10,960 bases of DNA, taken from the NCBI GenBank assembly GCA_946055445.1, contig CAMGGF010000025.1, positions 1 through 10,960 of the forward strand, in the 5' to 3' direction. Of the stretch, positions 1-7,300 are shown piece by piece. Positions within the stretch are counted from its first letter, which is position 1. Every line of letters begins with the position of its first letter. This DNA is from an uncultured Ruminococcus sp. (GTDB taxonomy: Bacteria > Bacillota > Clostridia > Oscillospirales > Acutalibacteraceae). A program made the translations under genes and the position numbers. The notes below the pieces were generated by a model that was not told where the DNA came from, did not search any database, and worked only from the letters and a program-made list of their open reading frames with translations.

Positions 1-848
1 GGTTTCTTTTCCTTTTTGGGCTTATATGCGGGCGGGTTTTTCATTTGCTCTTTGGCGCGTTTGCCCTTGGGCGTTTGCAAATATTGGTTAATCAGCACCA
101 CCGTGTCGCACATATCGTCGCACATATATTCTTTTGCAGTTTCAAGCAGGGCTTCTTCATTGTTCATTTCGCCCAAAATCGTGACCGCAATCAAACTTTG
201 CGTATCGTTGGAGCCGTTTTCGTAAATATCGTTGAGAATACGGAACAACTTTTGGCACTCTTGACGGTTTTTGGAACGGATTGTGCCGATGACGCACGCC
301 GCGCCGTAGTCCATAAAGAACTCGTCTGCCAAAAATTCGCCGTATTTTTCGTAATTTTCGTGATACGGTGTTTTCAGTTCGGGATACATTGCCGCCAAAC
401 GATTGGCAAGGGTGTTGCCGTCATAACTTTGCGTGCCGTTTTTCACCGCACTGCGCGATACCGGCGTGGGCATTTTGCCCGATTTGCCTTTTGCGGCGGC
501 TTTTTCGCTGAATTTGGAACGGATACTGTCCGCAAGTTCGTTGCAAAGCGATTTTATATCGCGCTCGTCCCACTCTTCGGGGTTAAAATAATTGGTGGAG
601 AGTTTCTTTAAATCCTCATCGGCGGCATCTGTGGTGTCGGCGCAGAATAACAGCGCCTGCATCCCGAAAAATTCCAACCGCAGTTTGCCTTTCTCACCGG
701 AAAAATCAATATAGGTGTGTTCCCCGTCCGTTACGGTGGGCAGTGCGCCTTTTTCGGTGTCGGTGGGCACAACGGCAGCAAAGCCGTTTTCCGCCGTCAC
801 GGCGGAAATGCCGTTCAAGACCGCGGCGATTGCATCGGTTTGTGTCAT
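1..848 (-). CDS. Unrecognised conserved-looking protein, 3' end beyond the window
   Basis: An open frame runs from an ATG at 848 to the left edge without a stop, giving 282 complete codons of a longer gene. I do not recognise the family. The protein begins MTQTDAIAAVLNGISAV. Residues about 1-70 look like a mixed alpha/beta unit (a YIDFSG strand, then LRLEFFGMQALLF). An acidic helical stretch follows, with a Trp in an NPEEWDERD context. A basic, Gly/Ser-rich linker lies near 118-135 (KAAAKGKSGKMP). The rest is a longer predicted-helical region with cysteines (CDDMCD) and a Lys-rich end (KPKKEKK). There is no signal peptide or membrane segment in the visible part, so it is probably cytoplasmic. 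A weak ribosome binding site (GGCAGG) sits about 8 bases before the ATG, and a good promoter lies just upstream. It is transcribed divergently from ddl. Codon use resembles that of its neighbours, which supports real coding. No function is proposed. Confidence 0.8.
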   Translation of the reverse strand, partial: MTQTDAIAAVLNGISAVTAENGFAAVVPTDTEKGALPTVTDGEHTYIDFSGEKGKLRLEFFGMQALLFCADTTDAADEDLKKLSTNYFNPEEWDERDIKSLCNELADSIRSKFSEKAAAKGKSGKMPTPVSRSAVKNGTQSYDGNTLANRLAAMYPELKTPYHENYEKYGEFLADEFFMDYGAACVIGTIRSKNRQECQKLFRILNDIYENGSNDTQSLIAVTILGEMNNEEALLETAKEYMCDDMCDTVVLINQYLQTPKGKRAKEQMKNPPAYKPKKEKK

Positions 849-882
849 ATTTAAAACCTGCCTTGTTTGTAGATTTCAAATT

Positions 883-911
883 ATTGTATCATATTTTTTT
901 CGGTTTGTCAT
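883..911 (-). promoter_or_regulatory. Sigma-A-type promoter for the left-edge gene
   Basis: Read on the minus strand, ATGACA (906-911) and TACAAT (883-888) are separated by exactly 17 bases, each box one base off consensus. The predicted transcript starts near 876, about 28 bases before the ATG at 848. Confidence 0.7.
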
Positions 912-933
912 TATATTTTTTATGAATTTGTGA

Positions 934-962
934 TTGCGAAAACAACGGGTATATGGTATAGT
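934..962 (+). promoter_or_regulatory. Sigma-A-type promoter for the ddl-ywiB-argS operon
   Basis: TTGCGA (934-939) and TATAGT (957-962) are separated by 17 bases. Transcription would start near 968-970. An ATG at 975 would then lie almost at the 5' end of the mRNA, which supports the later ddl start at 1020. No other strong promoter was seen before argS, so this one probably serves all three genes. Confidence 0.7.
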
Positions 963-1007
963 TAATCTGTATATATGCGTTTTGCCGATTTCGGCGGCGC
1001 AACATAC

Positions 1008-1013
1008 GAGGTG
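1008..1013 (+). promoter_or_regulatory. Ribosome binding site that fixes the ddl start
   Basis: GAGGTG sits 6 bases before the ATG at 1020. No comparable site precedes the in-frame ATG at 975. Confidence 0.8.
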
Positions 1014-1019
1014 ATAACG

Positions 1020-2075
1020 ATGAAGAACATTTTGGTTTTGTTCGGCGGCGTTTCCAGCGAGCACGCGGTTTCGTGTGTGTCGGCTTCGTCGGTGATACGA
1101 AATATCCCGCGGGACAAATACGCGGTGTATATGCTCGGCATTACGAAAACGGGCGAATGGCTCCTTTTTGAGGGGGATGCCGATACACTGCCCGATGACA
1201 AATGGCTTTCGGGCAACTGCACAAAAGCGGTGATTTCCCCCGACCGCGCGGACAGCGGTATTTTGGTGTTCCGCGATACGGGCATAGAAAAAATACATAT
1301 TGATGCCGTGTTCCCCGTACTCCACGGTAAAAACGGCGAGGACGGCACCGTGCAGGGACTTTTGGAAATTGCAGGGTTGCCGTATGTCGGGTGCGACACC
1401 CTTTCAAGCGCCATGTGTATGGATAAAGCCGTGACCAATTTGCTTGCGGACAGCGTCGGCGTTTTGCAGGCGGCGTGGGTGGCGGTCCATGCCTACGAAT
1501 ATCAAAAAGATGCATCCGCATTTATCGTGCGCGCGGAGGAAAAACTCGGGTACCCCGTGTTTGTGAAGCCGGCGAATGCGGGTTCTTCGGTCGGGATTTC
1601 CAAGGCGAACAATCGCGAAGAATTTTTTGCGGCGATGGAAACGGCGTTGCGCGAGGACAAAAAAGTTGTGGTTGAAGCGGCGGTGCAAAATGCGTTAGAG
1701 GTGGAATGCGCCGTGATCGGCAACCGTGAGCCGATGGCGTCGGTGCCCGGCGGCATTGTGCCGTGTGCGGATTTTTACACATACGAAGCAAAATATGTGG
1801 ATGACAGCGAATTGCAAATTCCGGCAAAAATTTCTGCCGAAACGCAGGAGCAAGTGCGGAAAGCGGCTGTAAAAATCTTTACGGCGCTCGGTTGTACGGG
1901 GCTTGCGCGTGTGGATTTCTTTGTGGAAAAAGAAACAAACCGCGTGCTGTTCAACGAGATTAACACCTTGCCGGGCTTTACTGCAATCAGTATGTATCCG
2001 AAACTGATGGAACAAAGCGGTGTGCCGTATCCGAAACTTTTAGACCGCTTGTTCAAATTGGCGCAGGAGAAGTAA
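1020..2075 (+). CDS. ddl: D-alanine--D-alanine ligase
   Basis: This ATP-grasp enzyme joins two D-alanines in the cytoplasm to make the dipeptide end of the peptidoglycan precursor. The 351 residues match the usual family length. The N-terminus MKNILVLFGGVSSEHAVS is the typical Ddl opening. The HGKNGEDGTVQGLLE motif lies at 102-116, and the ATP-binding strand and Gly-rich loop (FVKPANAGSSVGISK) at 181-195. The C-terminal metal and substrate site reads FNEINTLPGFT (311-321). The omega-loop segment YEAKY has Tyr259 where E. coli DdlB has Tyr216. D-Ala-D-lactate ligases carry Phe there, so ordinary D-Ala-D-Ala product and vancomycin-sensitive precursors are predicted (inference). The start at 1020 is chosen for its ribosome binding site and family N-terminus; an ATG at 975 would add 15 residues foreign to the family. 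It is the first gene of a three-gene operon and ends 6 bases before the next start. Confidence 0.95.
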   Translation: MKNILVLFGGVSSEHAVSCVSASSVIRNIPRDKYAVYMLGITKTGEWLLFEGDADTLPDDKWLSGNCTKAVISPDRADSGILVFRDTGIEKIHIDAVFPVLHGKNGEDGTVQGLLEIAGLPYVGCDTLSSAMCMDKAVTNLLADSVGVLQAAWVAVHAYEYQKDASAFIVRAEEKLGYPVFVKPANAGSSVGISKANNREEFFAAMETALREDKKVVVEAAVQNALEVECAVIGNREPMASVPGGIVPCADFYTYEAKYVDDSELQIPAKISAETQEQVRKAAVKIFTALGCTGLARVDFFVEKETNRVLFNEINTLPGFTAISMYPKLMEQSGVPYPKLLDRLFKLAQEK

Positions 2076-2081
2076 CACGGT

Positions 2082-2519
2082 ATGGAAAAACAAGATGTGC
2101 TGATCGAAATTTGCAATCAGCAGACCATAGACGGCGAAAGCGAAAAAATCGAAATGCGCGTGTACGGTACGATTTGCGCGCTCGATGACGGCTTTTTGGT
2201 GGAATACACGGAGTATGACGAGGACGCGCGTCCCTGCCGCACCACCGTGCGCGCGGTCGGGGACAGTATGGTGTCCGTTGTCCGCGAGGGCGACTGCGGC
2301 GGCGAAATGCTGTTTGAAACGGGCAAACGCAATGCAACCGTTTACAATACCCCTTACGGTGCGCTGACCATGGGTGTATATACCAAATATGTGGAAAATA
2401 CGCTTTGCGCAAACGGCGGGCGGCTGCATTTTTGCTACACCACCGATTTTCACGCGCAGGCGGGCATTGAAAACCGTATGACGCTGACGGTTTCGGCGCA
2501 GGAAAGTGAGAAAAAATAA
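2082..2519 (+). CDS. ywiB: YwiB/DUF1934-family small beta-barrel protein
   Basis: The 145-residue protein has no signal peptide or membrane segment and is probably cytoplasmic. It opens with a strand pattern (DVLIEICNQQ) and continues with alternating strands. The features KIEMRVYGTI, GFLVEYTEY, a GDSMVSVVREG turn, TPYGALTMGVYT and LHFCYTTDF are typical of the DUF1934/YwiB family, which folds as a lipocalin-like barrel. Family assignment is by pattern and by position: in Bacillus, ywiB also directly precedes argS. The biochemical role of the family is not established, and the barrel suggests binding of a small ligand. An AGGAGA ribosome binding site (2065-2070) lies within the end of ddl, 11 bases before the ATG. 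The stop codon overlaps the argS ribosome binding site, which suggests translational coupling. Confidence 0.85.
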   Translation: MEKQDVLIEICNQQTIDGESEKIEMRVYGTICALDDGFLVEYTEYDEDARPCRTTVRAVGDSMVSVVREGDCGGEMLFETGKRNATVYNTPYGALTMGVYTKYVENTLCANGGRLHFCYTTDFHAQAGIENRMTLTVSAQESEKK

Positions 2520-2533
2520 GGAGAAATAACCCT

Positions 2534-4276
2534 ATGTCTAAATTGGTAAAAGAAACAGAAAATGCGTTGCATACGCTGGTGTTGGAGGCACTCGGCAAGG
2601 CAATGGCGGCAGGTGAATTGCCCGAAGCGGCAATGCCGCCGTTTATCGTCGAAATCCCGCAGGACAGAGCCAACGGCGACTATGCTACCAACGCGGCATT
2701 TGTGGGTGCGAAGGTATTTCGCACCGCGCCCGTGAAAATTGCGCAGGCAATCGCAAAATACATTGACCTCGGCGACAGTTATTTTTCGGAATGTTCGGTC
2801 GCGGGGGCGGGATTTATCAATTTTCGTTTAAATGACAAATTCTATGCCGATATTTTGCTCGATGTCTTGGAAAAAGGCGAGAGTTACGGCAAAAGCGACT
2901 TCGGCAAAGGCGAAAAAGTCAATGTTGAGTTCGTTTCGGCAAATCCCACAGGCCCTATGCATATCGGTAATGCACGCGGCGGCGCTTTGGGCGACTGTTT
3001 GGCGGCGGTGCTGGAAATGGCGGGGTACGATGTCACGCGGGAGTTTTACATCAATGACGCGGGCAATCAAATTGAAAAATTCGGGCTGTCTTTGGATATT
3101 CGCTATCAGCAGATTTACAAAGGCGCCGACGCCGTAGAACTGCCCGAGGACAGTTACCACGGTGCGGATATTTCGGCGCGTGCACAGGAATTTGCCGACC
3201 TGTACGGCGACAGTTACCTCGAAAAATCGGAAAGCGAACGCCGCGCGGCGCTGGTCGAATTTGCGTTGCCGAAAAATATTGCGGGGTTGGAAAGTGCGCT
3301 CGGGCAGTACCGGATTATCTATGATAAATGGTTCCATGAAAGCGAACTGCACAAAGGCGCAATACAAGAAGTGATTGACATTTTGACCGCCAACGGCAAA
3401 ACGTATGAAAAAGACGGTGCGCTGTGGTATAAAAACATTGAAGTGCAGACCGAGAAACTGTTGAAACAGGGCAAAACGCCCGAACAGATTGAAAAGTTGG
3501 AACTGAAAGACGATGTGCTTATTCGCCAAAACGGCAATCCGACCTATTTTGCGGCAGACATTGCCTACCACAGAAATAAATTGGTGGACCGTGGTTTCAA
3601 AAAAGCGATTGATGTTTGGGGTGCCGACCACCACGGTCATGTGGCGCGGCTCAAAGGCGCGCTTGACGCGATTGGTCTGAACGGCGACCGTTTGGATATT
3701 GTGCTGATGCAACTTGTGAATTTGATGAAAGACGGCAAACCCGTAAAGGTTTCCAAACGGACAGGCAACGCCGTAACGCTTGTCGATTTGCTCGATGAAG
3801 TGCCTGTGGACGCGGCGCGCTTCTTCTTTAACCTGCGTGAACCCGGCTCGACGATTGATTTTGACTTGGGGCTTGCGGTGAGCGAAAATTCGCAAAATCC
3901 CGTGTATTACTGCCAATATGCCAATGCGCGAATTTGCAGTATTCTGAAAAAACTGAAAGCGGACGGTATTACGCCGCGCGCATGCACCGAAGCGGAACTT
4001 ATGCAGTTACGTGCGCCCGAGGAACGGGAACTTATCCGCCATTTGGCAGGTCTTACCGATGAAATTATCACGGCGGCAAAAGGATATGACCCCGCCAAAA
4101 TCACGCGGTACGCCATCAATTTGGCGACGCTGTTCCACAAATATTACAACGCCTGCAAAATCGGCGTAGAGGACGAAAGCCTGATGCAAGCACGCTTAAA
4201 CCTCTGCCTTGCCGTCAGAAGCGTGATGGTAAATATCCTCACCGCATTCAAAATCTCCGCGCCTGAAAGTATGTAA
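2534..4276 (+). CDS. argS: Arginyl-tRNA synthetase
   Basis: This class I synthetase charges tRNA-Arg with arginine. The 580 residues are slightly above the common 550-570. Residues about 1-110 form the N-terminal additional domain, with the PQDRANGDYATN region that matches the usual 'GDYA(T/S)N' motif. The catalytic core carries SANPTGPMHIGNARG, with the HIGH-type signature as HIGN at 143-146. It also has WGADHHGHVARLK and the KMSKS-loop equivalent KVSKRTG at 405-411, a degenerate form tolerated in ArgRS. The C-terminal DALR anticodon-binding helices begin around NPVYYCQYANARI and run to the end. The gene starts 14 bases after the ywiB-like stop, with an AAGGAG site at 2518-2523. It is the last gene of the operon, followed by a strong hairpin terminator. 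The long open frame on the opposite strand is a codon-bias shadow. Confidence 0.97.
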   Translation: MSKLVKETENALHTLVLEALGKAMAAGELPEAAMPPFIVEIPQDRANGDYATNAAFVGAKVFRTAPVKIAQAIAKYIDLGDSYFSECSVAGAGFINFRLNDKFYADILLDVLEKGESYGKSDFGKGEKVNVEFVSANPTGPMHIGNARGGALGDCLAAVLEMAGYDVTREFYINDAGNQIEKFGLSLDIRYQQIYKGADAVELPEDSYHGADISARAQEFADLYGDSYLEKSESERRAALVEFALPKNIAGLESALGQYRIIYDKWFHESELHKGAIQEVIDILTANGKTYEKDGALWYKNIEVQTEKLLKQGKTPEQIEKLELKDDVLIRQNGNPTYFAADIAYHRNKLVDRGFKKAIDVWGADHHGHVARLKGALDAIGLNGDRLDIVLMQLVNLMKDGKPVKVSKRTGNAVTLVDLLDEVPVDAARFFFNLREPGSTIDFDLGLAVSENSQNPVYYCQYANARICSILKKLKADGITPRACTEAELMQLRAPEERELIRHLAGLTDEIITAAKGYDPAKITRYAINLATLFHKYYNACKIGVEDESLMQARLNLCLAVRSVMVNILTAFKISAPESM

Positions 4277-4297
4277 TGCGCGTTACGGTATAAAAAC

Positions 4298-4349
4298 AAA
4301 ACAGGGAGTCCAATGCCTTATCAACACTCGGCATGGGGCACCCTGTTTT
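4298..4349. terminator. Bidirectional two-tier hairpin terminator between convergent argS and the protease gene
   Basis: An outer 9-base-pair stem pairs AAAACAGGG (4298-4306) with CCCTGTTTT (4341-4349). An inner stem pairs ATGCC (4313-4317) with GGCAT (4330-4334) around a 12-base loop. The plus strand ends in a T5 run; the minus strand reads CCCTGTTTTGTTTTT. The element sits 21 bases after the argS stop and 30 bases after the protease stop, so it can serve both. Confidence 0.85.
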
Positions 4350-4379
4350 TCTATGCTGTTTTGTGCGGGGATTGCCTGA

Positions 4380-7300
4380 TTATTCCGCCTCACGCAAGCC
4401 CGAAACGATTTGCAAAACCCAACGCGCGTCTACGGCGGTGACTTGCCCGTCCCCGTTTATATCGGCAAGGGTAAGCGTGACGGTATCGTCTGCCGCGCGC
4501 AAGCCCGAAACGATTTGCAAAATCCAACGCGCGTCTACGGCGGTAATTTGCCGGTCACGGTTGACATCCCCCAAGGAGAATATCAGTTTTAATGCCGAAA
4601 CCGCCGTGTAAATAGACTGCGTGAGCGCTTCCAAATCTGCTTGCTGTGCTTTGGAGAAAGCAGATACATCTTGCGCGAGCAATTCGTCTAACGCCGCCAA
4701 AGTTTCGGCGGTATACAGGGAACGGTCAATTCCTGTCGCAGTTTGTACGGCTTGACGGTATGCGGTAAAATCTGCCGCGCGGTACATCGGGCTGTTTTCA
4801 ATCGGTGTTGTGGTTACCGTGTCGATGAATGCACCGTCATGGCTTTCAATCACGCAGTAGTATGCCGCCGCGTCATCTGCAAGACAAGGCGTGTAGTGTA
4901 TTTGCGTTGCACCGGGAATCGGTGTGCCGCCGACATTCGAAAGCGTATCGTTTTTGTACCATTGATATGTGCAGTTTATTCCAATTGCGTATACGGCGAT
5001 GCAATTTTTGGTTTCATCAACCATTGTCGGCACTTCGCCTACGATGGCGGGGATTGCACGAAATACAGCATTTTCCGTGCTGTTTGCGTATGTTTCGGCA
5101 AAAGAGCCCGCACTGCCGTATACCGTAAACGGTGTTTGCGGTGCGGCGGAAACACGCGTTGCCGTTGCAGGCAAAACCAAATGTTTCAGCGACGGCGGCA
5201 AACTCAACACGGTTTTGACGGTTTCAAACTGCAAAAAGGTTACAGAACTGCCGTCAAAGCCGCCGATGCTCACCGCTGTAACAGCGGGCAGCCATAAGGT
5301 TTTCAAAGCGTTGCAGTCGGCAAAGATTTCTTTGGGTACGGTTGTGATTTTCGGCAAATATACCGTTTTGAGCGTGCGACACCCTGCAAATGCATTTTCC
5401 TGCACATTGGTTGCTGTCGGGAAAAAGGCGGTTCGCAAAGCGGAACAGCCGGAAAACGCGCTTTTGCCGATTTTCACGGCGTTTTGGAAAATCGCTTTCG
5501 GCAAAGCGGTGTTGTAAAAGGCTTCCGAAGCAATTTCCTTTACTGCGGGCAAATCCGTTTCACGCAAAGACAGACAGTTCTTGAACAGACCGATGGGTGC
5601 GGTTGTCATCTGTGGGAGTGAAACGCTTTGCAGTGCGGTGCAGTTTTCAAATGCACCTGTGGATACCGATGTTGCATTCGGCAGAGAAACCGCCGTCAGC
5701 GAAGTGCCGCGGAAGGCATACATACCGATTGTTTGCAGCGTATCGGATACCAATTCCGTGACGCCTCTTGCATTTTCAAAAGCGGAAAGGTCTATGGAAA
5801 CGGCACTTTCAAAGGATACATTCTGCAAATTCGCACAGCCCGAAAACGCTTTCATACCGAAAGTTTCAATTTGTGCAAACGGAAATTCCGAAATGGAACT
5901 GTTTTGGAAAGCACTCATACCGACGGTTTTCAACCCCGCGCCGCGTACGCTGTGTAAGGCAGTGCAGCCCGAAAATGCGGCGAAGTCAACGGAAACGGCC
6001 GTGTCGGGGAGCGTGACGGCACGAATCGCCGTGTTGTCGCGGAAGGCTTGCCCGCCTATACCCGTTACCGTTGTACCGCGTATGGAAACGGGGACGGTGA
6101 TTTCGGTTTCGGTGCCGAAATACGCGGTGATTTTTCCGTTTTGGTCAATGTCGTAAAAATCTTCATCACTGCTTGCAGAACGGGTGTATTTTTGCGTGAC
6201 AACAGAACTCGGTAGTTTTCCCTTGGAAATTGCCACAGCGGAAACTTTTGTATCGGTTGAAATTTGCAAAGGCTGTGTGTACTGTTTGCCGTTGATAAGC
6301 CCGATGCTCGGCAGATCACTTTTGCTGTTGAGCACATACAGTATAATGGTGTCCTTTTCCGGACTGCTGAGTTCCAAAGAAAACGAAGAATGGAATTCTC
6401 CGCCTTGTACGCTGAATACAGGGTCGGCGGTTTTGGGCTGATTATCCAAAATGTATTTTAAATACAAAATACCGTTGCCGAAGCGGTTTTGCCCTTCATG
6501 TTCCAAGACCTTTACGGCGTAGTCGGCAAGCATTTCCTCTGCCTCTTTTGCGGTTTTGTTCGGATACACAGAGCGGACAATCGCAAGCCCTGCCGACACA
6601 AGCGGCGCCGCCATAGAAGTGCCGCTCATAACGGTATAGGTGTTGTTCAAATAACTGCTTTTTATGTTTTCACCCGGGGCGGCCATATCAATCGGCCCGT
6701 TGTAATTGGAATAGGGCGCCAAGATGTTGGTTTGGGTAACGGCGCTGACGGTAAATGCCGTTTCCACGCAGGCGGGGGAGTAGTATACTTTCGAAATATC
6801 GGTTTTGTCATTGCCCGCCGCGACAACCACATTGACGCCTTTTTTGACGGCGGCGTTTACGGAGTCGGTCATCGTTTGGCTTTCACCGGGGCCGGAAAGA
6901 CTCATATTGATGATGTCGGCACCGTCGGCAACCGCACAGTCCACCCCCAAAGCAATCAAACTGGAAGGCCCTTTGCCCTGGTTGTTCAGCACCTTGTACG
7001 GTTTGATTTTTACATTTTGTAAAGTATTGTCTGCCAAAATGCCCGCTACATGCGTGCCGTGTCCGTAGTCGTCTTCACAACTGTTTTCCTCGCCCGTACT
7101 GCTCAAATTGAACGGATTTTCCAAAAGCCGCCCCGCAAGCAGTTCGTGGTCGGTGTCTACGCCGCTGTCCAGCACCGCAACGGTGATTTCTGCCAACTGC
7201 ATTTCCGCCAAACGCAGGCTGATGTCTTCAAATCCGATTTGCGCGGACACCCAAGACTGCGCCTTTTCGCGTATGGGATACAGCAATTCGCCTGTACCGC

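Larger units (their letters stand above)
4386..4574 (-). other. Dockerin type I-like domain, coding segment
   Basis: Residues 1146-1208 of the protease hold two calcium-binding loops. They are D1148-V-N1150-R-D1152 with D1159, and D1183-I-N1185-G-D1187 with D1194. Each is followed by an identical-looking helix (TAVDARW-I/V-LQIVSGLR). Loop positions 10-11, which often set cohesin choice (commonly Ser-Thr in classical type I), are Ala-Val in both halves. The protein ends 4 residues after the domain. Confidence 0.9.

Noticed and set aside
45..611. 188-codon plus-strand open frame at the left edge
   Set aside because: It is antisense to the better-supported minus-strand gene, which has a promoter and coherent protein character. 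The plus-strand frame has neither.
975..1019. Upstream ATG extending ddl by 15 residues
   Set aside because: It is only a few bases from the predicted transcript start and has no ribosome binding site. The extension does not fit the Ddl family, whereas the ATG at 1020 has GAGGTG 6 bases upstream.
2828..3916. 362-codon open frame on the minus strand, antisense to argS
   Set aside because: It is fully inside argS on the opposite strand, with shadow-like composition and no start signals.
4318..4326. DnaA box (TTATCAACA-like) suggesting an origin
   Set aside because: It is a single one-mismatch site in a terminator loop, with no cluster, AT-rich unwinding region or dnaA/dnaN nearby.
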